In this document: in pieces, positions 44,251 through 52,307 of the stretch
Numbering within the stretch: position 1 is the stretch's first letter
Layout of the letters: each line of letters starts with the position of its first letter
From: Micromonospora ureilytica
GTDB taxonomy: Bacteria > Actinomycetota > Actinomycetes > Mycobacteriales > Micromonosporaceae
Reading direction: 5' to 3'
Assembly (NCBI RefSeq): GCF_015751765.1
Contig: NZ_JADOTX010000001.1
Span: forward strand, 5,022,001 to 5,086,000
Length of the DNA: 64,000 bases
Made by a program: the position numbers and the translations under genes
The notes under the pieces: model-generated
Databases searched by the model: none
What the model saw: the letters and a program-made list of their open reading frames with translations, nothing else
What the model was told of the DNA's origin: nothing

Positions 44251-44311
44251 GTTGATCATGAAGTTATTGCCACCGCGCGCGGCGTGTCGTGGCAATAACT
44301 TCATGATCAAC
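44251..44311. repeat. Long-hairpin intergenic repeat, copy 1
   Basis: The left arm 44251-44273 (GTTGATCATGAAGTTATTGC plus CAC) is exactly complementary to 44289-44311, a 23-bp perfect stem with a 15-nt loop containing GGCGTGTC. A second family member is at 59586-59646. It lies 15 nt past the pfpI-like stop and probably terminates that gene. Confidence 0.85.
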
Positions 44312-44325
44312 CGGGGTTTGTGGGG

Positions 44326-44868
44326 TTAGGGGGTGGTGAAGGTTTTGGTGATTTCTGCGCAGAAGGCGGGGAGGTCGTCGGGCTTGCGGCTGCTGGTCAG
44401 GTTGCCGTCCGTCACGCACTCCTCGTCCACCCAGGTGGCGCCGGCGTTGGTCAGGTCGGTACGGAGGGTGGGCCAGGAGGTGATCCGCCGGCCACGCACC
44501 ACGTCCGCCTCGATGAGCGTCCACGGGCCGTGACAGATCACCCCGACCGGCTTGCCCGCGTCGAAGAACGCCTTCACGAACCGCACCGCGTCCTGGTCGC
44601 CCCGCAGGAAGTCCGGGTTCGCCACCCCTCCGGGCAGCACCAGTGCGTCGTAGCCGGCCGCGTCGGCCTTGTCGACTGTCACGTCCACGTCGTACGTCTT
44701 GGAGTGGTCCAGGTGGTTGAAGGACTGGATCGAACCGGGCTTCAGCGAGACCAACTCGGCCGTCGCGCCGGCGTTCTCGACCGCCTCGCGCGGCTGGACG
44801 TACTCGACCTCCTCGACACCGTCGGCGGCCAGGAAGGCGATCCGCTTGCCCTGCAATGTCGCTGCCAT
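44326..44868 (-). CDS. DJ-1/PfpI family protein (YhbO/type 1 glutamine amidotransferase-like)
   Basis: The 180-aa protein starts KRIAFLAADGVEEVEYVQPR and carries the nucleophile elbow VICHGPW (Cys ~113, adjacent His), with DALVLPGG and LTSSRKPDDLPAF, as in PfpI/YhbO. Family members are proposed stress proteins acting as deglycases, glyoxalases or proteases; which applies is not settled. A strong AAAGGAGAT precedes the ATG. It is divergent from hldE. Confidence 0.88.
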   Translation of the reverse strand: MAATLQGKRIAFLAADGVEEVEYVQPREAVENAGATAELVSLKPGSIQSFNHLDHSKTYDVDVTVDKADAAGYDALVLPGGVANPDFLRGDQDAVRFVKAFFDAGKPVGVICHGPWTLIEADVVRGRRITSWPTLRTDLTNAGATWVDEECVTDGNLTSSRKPDDLPAFCAEITKTFTTP

Positions 44869-45022
44869 CTCGGTACATCTCCTTTCCGGGGTACCTCAAT
44901 TCCCTTCCCGACTCCGAACGTCCGAAACGGCCCAGCCGAGCACGAAGGGCACGCCGGTGACGTAGCCGCAGGTCAGACACCGCGCAGGTTTGTCCGCCAG
45001 GCCGCTGGGGACCCGGGGAGGC

Positions 45023-46849
45023 ATGGCAGGAGCAGCAGCGGAACAGCGCCGGCTCGCCACCGTCGTGGAGAGCTGGCTCGGACGCCCAGTCCTGATCGTC
45101 GGTGACGCCATGTTGGACGAATGGCGGTTCGCCGACTCCGACCGGCTCTGCCGGGAGGCGCCCGCACCGGTCCTCACCCTGCGTCGGCGCATCTCCGCCG
45201 CCGGTGGGGCCGCGAACACCGCGGTGAACGTCGCCGCCCTCGGCGGCCGGGCGGTGCTGGTGGCACCGGTCGGCGCCGACGTCGCCGGGGACGAACTGCA
45301 CGACTGCCTGGACCGCGCGAGCGTCTGGGACCGCACCGTCAACGTGCCTGGGCGGCCCACCCCGGTGAAGCGGCGAATGTTGGCCGGCAACCAGATCCTG
45401 CTGCGTGAGGACTCCGGAGACCCGGAGGACGCCCTGGACCACGACGGGGTGTCCCGGCTGCTCACCGCCCTGAGCTGCGCGACCGAGGAGTTGCGCGCCG
45501 CAGCCGGCGGGGAGGCGCCGACCCTGGTGGTCTGCGACTACGGCCTGGGCGCGCTGCCCGCGCCGGTCCGCGCGTGGCTGGTCGAGAACCGCCACCGGTA
45601 CGCCACCGTCGCGCTGGACGCCCATGACCTGGCCGACTGGCGGGGCCTCGCGCCGACAGTGGTCACCCCCAGCTTCGCCGAGGCGACCCGACTGTTGGCC
45701 CGGGCGGGCGGTACGACCCGACCGACTGGCGGAACCGAACTGCACCTGGAACACCCGGACGGCGACCCGGCCGACGGGCCCTCGGAGATGACCGCGGGCG
45801 CGGCCCCGGGCGCGGTACGCGCCGACGACGTCACCGCCCCGGAGCCGGCACAGGACCGCAGTCCCGGGCCGGTCGGTGAGCCCACCCCTGGCGAGGGACG
45901 GGTGGCTCTCACCGGCGACGGGCTCAGCGTCACCGGCACCGGCGTCACAGTGAACACCCGGGCCGGAGAGGGCGTCGACCGGGCCGTCCTGGCCGAGTCG
46001 CGGCTGGCCGAACTGCGTGCGCACACCGGCGCAGACGTGGTCGCGGTGACCCTGGACACCGAGGGCGCGGTGGTCGGCGGCGCCGACGGGGAGCCACGAC
46101 GCAGCCACAGCACCCCGGTGCCGGCGAGCCACGCCGTGGGTGCCGGCGACGCGTACCTGGCGGCGATGACGTTGGCCCTGGCCGCCGACGCGCCCCTGCC
46201 CACCGCAGCCCAACTGGCCCAGCTGGCGGCCACCATCACCGTCTCGGACACCGGCACCTGCGTGTGCCGGCGGGACGACCTGCTCGCCGCGCTCGACCAG
46301 CCGACCGACACGACGAGTCACCCCGCGCTTGTCGGCGGCGACGAGTTGGACGCGATCGTCGCCGAGTACCGCGAGGCGGGACGGTCAGTGGTCTTCACCA
46401 ACGGCTGCTTCGACGTGCTGCACCGCGGGCACGTGCGCTACCTGGAGCAGGCCAGCGCGTTGGGCGACCTGCTCATCGTGGCGGTCAACTCCGACGACAG
46501 CGTACGACGGCTGAAGGGCCCGGACCGGCCGGTCAACCCGGTCGAGGACCGCGGCGCCCTGCTGGCCGCGCTCGCCTGCGTGGACCACGTGGTGGTCTTC
46601 GAGGAGGACTCACCCGCCGCGCTGATCGAGGCGGTCCGACCCGACGTGTACGTCAAGGGCGGCGACTATCCGCCGGAGCTGGTGCCGGAGGCGCCGCTGG
46701 TGCGCCGGCTGGGCGGTCAGGTGCGCACCCTGGGGTACGTGCCGGACCGGTCCACCTCCGCGATCATCGAGCGGATCCGGTCACACAGCCAGGACCCGTC
46801 GCCACACATCAACGACCCGTCGCTCAGCTCCCGCACCCAGGCGTCGTGA
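45023..46849 (+). CDS. hldE: Bifunctional heptose-7-P kinase / heptose-1-P nucleotidyltransferase
   Basis: The 608-aa protein has a PfkB/ribokinase-like domain: VLIVGDAMLDEWRFADSDRL, AAGGAANTAVNVAALGG, NQILLREDSG, CDYGLGALP, and the catalytic AVGAGDAYLAAM (~373). A cytidylyltransferase-fold domain follows (TNGCFDVLHRGHVRYLEQAS ~460, GLYVKGGDY-like VYVKGGDYPPE, YVPDRSTSAIIERI). Together these make ADP-D-glycero-beta-D-manno-heptose precursors. About 90 Pro/Gly-rich residues (~228-317) interrupt the kinase. It is coupled by GTGA to a GT2 gene. ATG 45023 is the best start, though its ribosome site is very close. Confidence 0.9.
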   Translation: MAGAAAEQRRLATVVESWLGRPVLIVGDAMLDEWRFADSDRLCREAPAPVLTLRRRISAAGGAANTAVNVAALGGRAVLVAPVGADVAGDELHDCLDRASVWDRTVNVPGRPTPVKRRMLAGNQILLREDSGDPEDALDHDGVSRLLTALSCATEELRAAAGGEAPTLVVCDYGLGALPAPVRAWLVENRHRYATVALDAHDLADWRGLAPTVVTPSFAEATRLLARAGGTTRPTGGTELHLEHPDGDPADGPSEMTAGAAPGAVRADDVTAPEPAQDRSPGPVGEPTPGEGRVALTGDGLSVTGTGVTVNTRAGEGVDRAVLAESRLAELRAHTGADVVAVTLDTEGAVVGGADGEPRRSHSTPVPASHAVGAGDAYLAAMTLALAADAPLPTAAQLAQLAATITVSDTGTCVCRRDDLLAALDQPTDTTSHPALVGGDELDAIVAEYREAGRSVVFTNGCFDVLHRGHVRYLEQASALGDLLIVAVNSDDSVRRLKGPDRPVNPVEDRGALLAALACVDHVVVFEEDSPAALIEAVRPDVYVKGGDYPPELVPEAPLVRRLGGQVRTLGYVPDRSTSAIIERIRSHSQDPSPHINDPSLSSRTQAS

Positions 46850-47724
46850 ACCGCCCCCTCGACCCCGGCGCCCCGGAGGGGTTCCGCGCCGACCGGCTGG
46901 TCGACGTGCTGATTCCGACCCGGAACCGGCCCGCCGAGCTGGCCGTCACCCTGGGCGGGCTCGCCGCCCAGGACGGCGTACCCGGCTTCGGCGTGGTCGT
47001 CAGCGATCAGTCCGACGGGGATCCGGCGTACGCGCATCCCGCCGCGGCCACAATGGTCCGGGCGCTGCGCCACCGGGGTCACCCGGTGCTGCTCACCCGC
47101 CGGCTGCCCCGGCGAGGGTTGGCCGAACACCGCGCGTACCTGCTCGCCGCCTCGGCCGCCCGGTACGTCCTCAGCCTCGACGACGACATCTGGCTGGAAC
47201 CGGGTGCGCTGCACCGACTGGTCACCGCGATCGGTGAGCTGGGCTGCGGGTTCGTCGGCAACGGCGTGCACGGGCTCTCGTACACCGATGACGTGCGGCC
47301 GGAATCGCACGGCCACTACGAGGAGTGGGTGGGCACGCCCACACCTGAGCGGATCCGCCCCGACACCCCGGAGTGGAACCGGGCCCAGATCCACTCGGCC
47401 GCCAACCTGCTGCACATCACCGAGCAGTTGGCGCTGCCGCCGGGTGCGTGGCGGGCGTACAAGGTTTCCTGGATCGGCGGGTGCGTGCTCTACGACCGGG
47501 CCAAACTCGTCGACGCCGGTGGCTTCGACTTCTGGCGTCGGGTGCAGGAGAAGCACCAGGGCGAGGACGTGGCCGCGCAGCTCGCCGTGTTGTCCCGCTA
47601 CGGCGGCGCGGGCATCCTGCCCAGCGGCGCGTACCACCTGGAGTCCCCCACCACCGTCACCGACCGGGACGTGGAGGCGTGGGAGGTCGTCCTCGCCGAC
47701 GAGGACACCCCGCAGCCGGCCTGA
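46846..47724 (+). CDS. GT2-family glycosyltransferase
   Basis: The 292-aa GT-A protein has LVDVLIPTRNRPAELAVTLG at the N-terminus, SDQSDGDPAYAHPAAATM, and the metal-binding DxD in YVLSLDDDIWLE (~110). A mid-region Trp-rich segment (AYKVSWIGGCVLYDRAKLVD) and HQGEDVAAQLAVLSRYGG are consistent with an acceptor site. It starts with GTG within the hldE stop (GTGA). With hldE it may build or transfer a heptose-containing glycan. No TM segment is visible. Confidence 0.85.
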   Translation: MNRPLDPGAPEGFRADRLVDVLIPTRNRPAELAVTLGGLAAQDGVPGFGVVVSDQSDGDPAYAHPAAATMVRALRHRGHPVLLTRRLPRRGLAEHRAYLLAASAARYVLSLDDDIWLEPGALHRLVTAIGELGCGFVGNGVHGLSYTDDVRPESHGHYEEWVGTPTPERIRPDTPEWNRAQIHSAANLLHITEQLALPPGAWRAYKVSWIGGCVLYDRAKLVDAGGFDFWRRVQEKHQGEDVAAQLAVLSRYGGAGILPSGAYHLESPTTVTDRDVEAWEVVLADEDTPQPA

Positions 47725-47725
47725 A

Positions 47726-48832
47726 CTACGGGGTGAGCAACTCCCGGGCGGCTTCCAGCACCTCGATCACCGGAACGTCGGTGACGAACGAGTCCCGGTG
47801 CGGGCACTCACCGTCGCCGGGCCGGTGCGGATAGATGCCCGGTGTGCAGTCGACAGCGCAGACCGGGCAGTGCACGGTCCAGGAGCTGATCGGCCGGTGC
47901 CGGCCCCGCAGCGGGCTGGCCCCGTTGATCAGGTTGCCGACCCAGAAGATGCCCACCGTTGGCGTACCCACCGCCGCCGCCACGTGCAGCGGGCCGGTGT
48001 CGTTCGAGACGACCAACGCGCAGTCGGCGTAGCAACCCAGCAGCCCGCCGAGGCTGAGCGTGCCCACCTGCGGTCGCACCGGCACCCCGGCCGCCGCGAC
48101 GACCCGGTCCACCACCTCCTGCTCGGAGGGCGTGCCGGTGACCAGCACCTCGTAGCCGTCCTCGTGCAGCGCGCGGGCCACCTCGGCGAAGCGCTCGGCG
48201 GGCCACCGACGGCGGGTGTCGGTGGCGCCCGGATGCAACGCCACCCGGGGGCGGCCCGCCGGGCCGAGCACCTGGGCGGCCTCGGCCCGGTCGGCGTCGG
48301 TCACCGCCAGCATCGGCGTGATGGTGGTGGCCGGTGCTCCCACCAGCGCCACCACCTCCAGGTAGCGGATCACCTCGTGCTGGTAGTAGACGTAGCGGAG
48401 CCACCGGTCCAGCGGCGGCGCGTCGTCGGCGCGCAGGCCGACGGTCAACCGGGCGCCAAGCCGACTGATCAGCGGGTTGGAATTGGCGCCCCCACCGTGG
48501 ATCTGCACCGCCACGTCGAATTCCGCACCGGTGGCAGCGGCCAGGAAGTCGTCCATCGACGACTCCGGCTCGCCCGCATCCGCGGTACGGATGCCGGGCG
48601 TCGGTGGCACCACCAGCACCCGGTCCACCGGGCCGGGCCGGTCGCGCCAGAGCTTCGCGTGCCACGGCGCACCGAGCAACACGATCTCCGCCGAGGGGTA
48701 CGCGCCGCGCAGCGCGTCCAGCGCGGGCAAGGCGAAGATGAAGTCACCGAGCGCGTTGGCGCGCAGCACGGCGATCCGCCGCACGTCGGGAAGGCGCTCG
48801 GCGGTCGGGCCGAGCACGGACGGGGTGACCAT
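47726..48832 (-). CDS. GT9-family glycosyltransferase (ADP-heptosyltransferase-like)
   Basis: The 368-aa GT-B protein begins DVRRIAVLRANALGDFIFAL, the GT9 heptosyltransferase hallmark, and has ALHPGATDTRRRWPAERFAE and VSNDTGPLHVAAAVGTPTVG, the nucleotide-sugar-binding motif of GT9. A C-terminal CPVCAVDCTPGIYPHRPGDG-EC cluster resembles Cys-rich heptosyltransferase ends. It follows the Hsp20 gene by 8 nt and converges 1 nt from the GT2 gene end. It is the likely user of the hldE product. Confidence 0.9.
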   Translation of the reverse strand: MVTPSVLGPTAERLPDVRRIAVLRANALGDFIFALPALDALRGAYPSAEIVLLGAPWHAKLWRDRPGPVDRVLVVPPTPGIRTADAGEPESSMDDFLAAATGAEFDVAVQIHGGGANSNPLISRLGARLTVGLRADDAPPLDRWLRYVYYQHEVIRYLEVVALVGAPATTITPMLAVTDADRAEAAQVLGPAGRPRVALHPGATDTRRRWPAERFAEVARALHEDGYEVLVTGTPSEQEVVDRVVAAAGVPVRPQVGTLSLGGLLGCYADCALVVSNDTGPLHVAAAVGTPTVGIFWVGNLINGASPLRGRHRPISSWTVHCPVCAVDCTPGIYPHRPGDGECPHRDSFVTDVPVIEVLEAARELLTP

Positions 48833-48840
48833 GCGGCCCG

Positions 48841-49392
48841 CTACGGCCGGTCGATCTCGCCGGCGGTGTCCGGGCGGTGCAGCTCCCGGTCCGCGGCGGG
48901 ATCGGCAGGCATCGGCGTACCCGTGGAGACGTCGCCGGAGCGCGGCCCGGTGCGGCCCACAGTGATGGTGCGCGGCGTGGGCCGCGTCGCCCGAGGTAGA
49001 CGGACCCGGAGCAGACCGTGGTCCATCACCGCGTCGATGGCGTCCGGCTCGACCCGCGACGGCAGATTGACCCGGTACTCGAAACCGCGCGTCTCGAAGC
49101 CGCCGGGTATGCCCTGGTCCGCGTTGACCTCCGCCTCCGAGCGGGCCCGCACGCACAACTCGAGGTCGTCCAACTCGACGGCCACCTCCTCCGGCGCCAC
49201 CCCGGGCAGCCGGACGACCACCTCCCAGCCGTCCGAGGTCTCGGTCAACTCGACGTCGGACGCCCCGCCGCGACCACCGACCAGGCGACTCAACTCGGAG
49301 CGCAGCGACTGCAACTCCCCCATCGGGTCCCAGCCCTGCTGCCGGTTGCCGCGCCACCCCCGGCCGAAACCGCCAAACTGCTGTTCGCTCAT
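48841..49392 (-). CDS. Hsp20/alpha-crystallin small heat-shock protein
   Basis: The 183-aa protein has an N-terminal FGGFGRGWRGNRQQGWDPMG arm, an alpha-crystallin domain (~45-140) with VELTETSDGWEVVVRLPGVA, EEVAVELDDLELCVRAR and the GxLxVxLPR-like GLLRVRLPRATRPTPRTI, and a disordered tail. It is an ATP-independent holdase. ATG 49392 shares a base with the stop of the DUF2231 gene (TGATG), and GGAGAGG precedes it. Grouping with a GT9 gene is odd. Confidence 0.88.
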   Translation of the reverse strand: MSEQQFGGFGRGWRGNRQQGWDPMGELQSLRSELSRLVGGRGGASDVELTETSDGWEVVVRLPGVAPEEVAVELDDLELCVRARSEAEVNADQGIPGGFETRGFEYRVNLPSRVEPDAIDAVMDHGLLRVRLPRATRPTPRTITVGRTGPRSGDVSTGTPMPADPAADRELHRPDTAGEIDRP

Positions 49393-49895
49393 CACACCTC
49401 TCCGATCCGCTGGGTGGCCGCCGGCGGCCGTAGCGAGCTGGGCGCGTCCAGGCCGGCGTCGCTGTCGACGCCCACACCGAGCCGATCGACCAGCTCACCG
49501 CCGAGCCAGGCGCTGATGCCGAGAATCGCCACCGCGACCACCTCGATGGCGACCAGTGCCCCACCGGCGGCCCGGGAATCCGCGTTGAGCCGGACGGCCC
49601 ACACGGCGGCGAAGAGCAGGATCACCGCGACGTTGGCGCCCGCGTGCAGCAGACCCACCCGCTTGGCTCGGGTGCCGGTCGGAATCGCCAACAGGTCGAA
49701 CGAGCCGGCCGCCGCGGCGAGCAGGCCACCGATCAGGCCGACTGTGATGTTCCAGTACGCGACCTCGCCGAGGAAGTCCGGACCACCCACGGTGTCCACC
49801 ACGTCGAACAGCACCGCCGTGGCCAGCAGCGCGACCGGGAACATCACCAGCATCGGATGGACTGGGTGACCCAGCACCTTGAGTCGGCTCTCCAT
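49392..49895 (-). CDS. DUF2231 membrane protein
   Basis: The 167-aa protein starts MESRLKVLGHPVHPMLVMFP (the HPVHPMLV motif typical of DUF2231) and has four hydrophobic segments (LVMFPVALLATAVLFDVVDT; AYWNITVGLIGGLLAAAAGS; VGLLHAGANVAVILLFAAVW; ALVAIEVVAVAILGISAWLG). Function is unknown; His-rich members may bind heme. It is first gene of DUF2231-hsp20-GT9, coupled by overlaps. ATG 49895 follows GGGAG. Confidence 0.85.
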   Translation of the reverse strand: MESRLKVLGHPVHPMLVMFPVALLATAVLFDVVDTVGGPDFLGEVAYWNITVGLIGGLLAAAAGSFDLLAIPTGTRAKRVGLLHAGANVAVILLFAAVWAVRLNADSRAAGGALVAIEVVAVAILGISAWLGGELVDRLGVGVDSDAGLDAPSSLRPPAATQRIGEV

Positions 49896-50061
49896 CTCCC
49901 GGCCTCCACTGGTCGGCGTCCTGCGAAACGGTCTCGTTTGCGGCGGCGCGTCGCGTGAGGCCGTACCCCCGGCAACCATGCACAAACCTCGCGCTGGTCA
50001 CGGCGGCCTAGGCTGACGACGGTGGTGCCCGCCACCGGGTCAACGGCTGAGGGAGGACAAC

Positions 50062-50679
50062 GTGACGGTGGAGATCACCTCGCACGAGGAGTTGCGCGAG
50101 CTGCTCGGCGTACCGCACGCTCGTGCCGCCAACAAGGAACGCACCCGCCTGCACGAGCGCGACCGCGAGTGGCTCGGCGCCTCGCCGTTCTGTCTGCTCG
50201 CCACGGCCGGCGCAGACGGCAGCTGCGACGTCTCCCCCAAGGGCGACCCCGCCGGATTCGCCCTGGTGCTGGACGACACGACCATCGCCCTGCCCGAGCG
50301 GCCCGGCAACAAGCGGGCCGACGGCTACCGCAACATCCTCGACAACCCGCACGTCGGGATGCTCTTCCTGATCCCCGGGCGGACCGACACGCTACGGATC
50401 AACGGACGGGCCCGCCTGGTCAGCGACGCGCCCTGGTTCGACGACATGGTGGTCAAGGGGCACCGGCCGGTGCTCGCCGTGGTGGTGGAGATCGAGCAGA
50501 TCTTCTACCACTGCGCGAAGGCGTTCCTGCGGTCCGCGCTGTGGCGGCCAGAGACCTGGCAGCCCGAGGCGCTGCCGACCCGGGCACGCCTGATCAAGGA
50601 GGTCGAGGCACCGACGGAGAGCCTCGAAGACCTGGAACGGCACTACGGCCCGGAGTACGCCAAGAAGATCTACGTCTGA
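50062..50679 (+). CDS. Pyridoxamine 5'-phosphate oxidase-like (MSMEG_1061/FMN-binding) protein
   Basis: The 205-aa protein has the split-barrel flavin/F420 fold: FCLLATAGADGSCDVSPKGD, IALPERPGNKRADGYRNILD, HVGMLFLIPGRTDTLRINGR, with FYHCAKAFLRSALWRPETW at the C-terminus, as in MSMEG_1061-type PPOX proteins. It probably reduces small organics with flavin; the substrate is unknown. GTG 50062 follows GGGAGGACAAC. Confidence 0.85.
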   Translation: MTVEITSHEELRELLGVPHARAANKERTRLHERDREWLGASPFCLLATAGADGSCDVSPKGDPAGFALVLDDTTIALPERPGNKRADGYRNILDNPHVGMLFLIPGRTDTLRINGRARLVSDAPWFDDMVVKGHRPVLAVVVEIEQIFYHCAKAFLRSALWRPETWQPEALPTRARLIKEVEAPTESLEDLERHYGPEYAKKIYV

Positions 50680-50714
50680 TCCTGGTCCTCGTCGCGCGAG
50701 CCGCGTGATGCCGG

Positions 50715-51269
50715 TCAGGCCGACCAGCCGGCCGGGTTGCCGAACGACTCCCGGGAGATCCCGGAACCGGTATCCGGCCACGAACCGAACCGGTCGTTGT
50801 GCAGGTGCGCGAAGAAGTAGCACATGGCTTCGCAGTCGGCGTCCAGCAGAGCCATCGCGGGGTCGGCGAGGACCGCCTCGTAGTACGCCCGGCCCAGGGC
50901 CACGATGAAACCTCGGCAGTAGAGGAAGCCGTCGTCCGACCCGTCGGTCACCTCGTGGATGTCCTCCCGATCGAGGTCGTGCAGCTTGCGCTCCACCACC
51001 CGGTCGAGATCGGTCAGCTCCTGCCCCGTCAACTCGACGGTCAGCTGCCCGAGGCGGTCCAGGAAAGGATCAAGCCAGGCGTCGATCGCGGAGGACGGGC
51101 CGTCATCGTCATCGCCGTGGTCATTGGTGGGGTCGCGCTCGACGAGGGCCTGCCGCAGCGCCAAGGGTTCAGCGCCCAACTCGGCCCAGGCCGCCTCGAT
51201 GAGTGCCCACAGCCGGGCCTCGTCGGCGGGGGTGGGCAGCGTCCCGGGGGCATCGGTGGTCACGGTCAC
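50715..51269 (-). CDS. DUF4240 protein
   Basis: The 184-aa acidic protein has LWALIEAAWAELGAEPLALR at its start and DGSDDGFLYCRGFIVALGRA followed by YYEAVLADPAMAL, typical of DUF4240 (unknown function, frequent in actinobacteria and near toxin-immunity genes). GTG 51269 or 51263 may be the start; no ribosome site is evident. It is divergent from the methyltransferase. Confidence 0.75.
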   Translation of the reverse strand: MTVTTDAPGTLPTPADEARLWALIEAAWAELGAEPLALRQALVERDPTNDHGDDDDGPSSAIDAWLDPFLDRLGQLTVELTGQELTDLDRVVERKLHDLDREDIHEVTDGSDDGFLYCRGFIVALGRAYYEAVLADPAMALLDADCEAMCYFFAHLHNDRFGSWPDTGSGISRESFGNPAGWSA

Positions 51270-51379
51270 CGGCGGACCATATCGACCACCGCCGACACTT
51301 TCGCCACCTCCGCAGACCACCAGATTCGCCGAACCTCCACATCGGCCGGTCGCCGTGTCGCTGCTCTAGCGTTGGCGTC

Positions 51380-52024
51380 GTGGACGATGACGGCTGGTTG
51401 GCAGAAACCCGTACCTCCTACGACACGGTCGCGGTCAGCTACGCGCGCCTGGTACATGACCTCTTGGCGGGGGCACCGCACGAACGAGCCGCTCTGGCGT
51501 CGTTCGCGGAGCTGGTGCAGGGTGCCGGCGGCGGGCCGGTCGCGGACGTCGGCTGCGGACCGGGGCGAATCACCGCCCACCTGCACACGCTCGGCGTCGA
51601 CGCCTTCGGGATCGATCTCTCGCCCGGGATGATCGACGTGGCCCGCCGTGATCACCCAGAACTGAGGTTCGAGGTCGGTTCGATGACCGACCTCGATCTG
51701 GCCGATGGCTCGGTCGCCGGCCTGATCGCCTGGTACTCCCTCATCCACATCCCCGACGACCAGATCGGCGCGGTGTTCGCGCACTTCCGGCGAGTGGTGC
51801 GTCCCGGTGGGCCCCTGCTGCTCGGCTTCCACGTGGGCGACGAGACGACAGTGAAGACGGAGGGCTACGGCGGCCACCCGATGAACGTGCACGTCCATCG
51901 TCGGCAGCCAGCCCAGGTGGCGGCCTGGCTGCGCCGGTACGGGTTCACAGTCGACTCGCAGACCACTGTCACCTCGGCGGAGAGCCGGCTCGGCGGGATC
52001 ATCGTCGGACGACGGGAGCCCTGA
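51380..52024 (+). CDS. Class I SAM-dependent methyltransferase
   Basis: The 214-aa protein has motif I VADVGCGPGRITAHL (SAM-binding GxGxG-like), acidic loop DAFGIDLSPGMIDVAR, post-I GSMTDLDLADGSVAGLIAWY and motif III VVRPGGPLLLGFHVG. The substrate is unknown. It starts at GTG 51380, close to the divergent DUF4240 gene; no extended leader is visible. Confidence 0.85.
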   Translation: MDDDGWLAETRTSYDTVAVSYARLVHDLLAGAPHERAALASFAELVQGAGGGPVADVGCGPGRITAHLHTLGVDAFGIDLSPGMIDVARRDHPELRFEVGSMTDLDLADGSVAGLIAWYSLIHIPDDQIGAVFAHFRRVVRPGGPLLLGFHVGDETTVKTEGYGGHPMNVHVHRRQPAQVAAWLRRYGFTVDSQTTVTSAESRLGGIIVGRREP

Positions 52025-52307
52025 GCGGCGCCGCACTTGCGGAGACATCGCCGGGGCGGCGACCCACTGTCAAACGTGACGAGCCCTTTGCGATGGGTGG
52101 CCCCGGGTGGGCGGGTCCTTCAACACGGTGGCCAGGGCTTATGCGCTTTTTCGTAAGTAAATTCCACTTTCTCCTAAATATACCTATATGACGTCGAAAC
52201 CCCTCTCGACCGGCCAATCAGTCGAATACGCTACGACTCGCCCAGCCGATAACGGCAGGTGACTAGTAGGTAGCTCTGGGTATATCCGGGGTGGCTCTGG
52301 AGGGGTC
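52025..52307 (+). promoter_or_regulatory. AT-rich leader region of the collagen-like operon
   Basis: This 283-nt gap contains no gene. Its part 52135-52200 is conspicuously AT-rich for this genome (TTTTTCGTAAGTAAATTCC, CTAAATATACCTATATGACG), with TATACC and TATATG as possible -10 boxes. GGAGGGG precedes the ATG at 52308. Promoter position cannot be fixed by eye. Confidence 0.4.
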
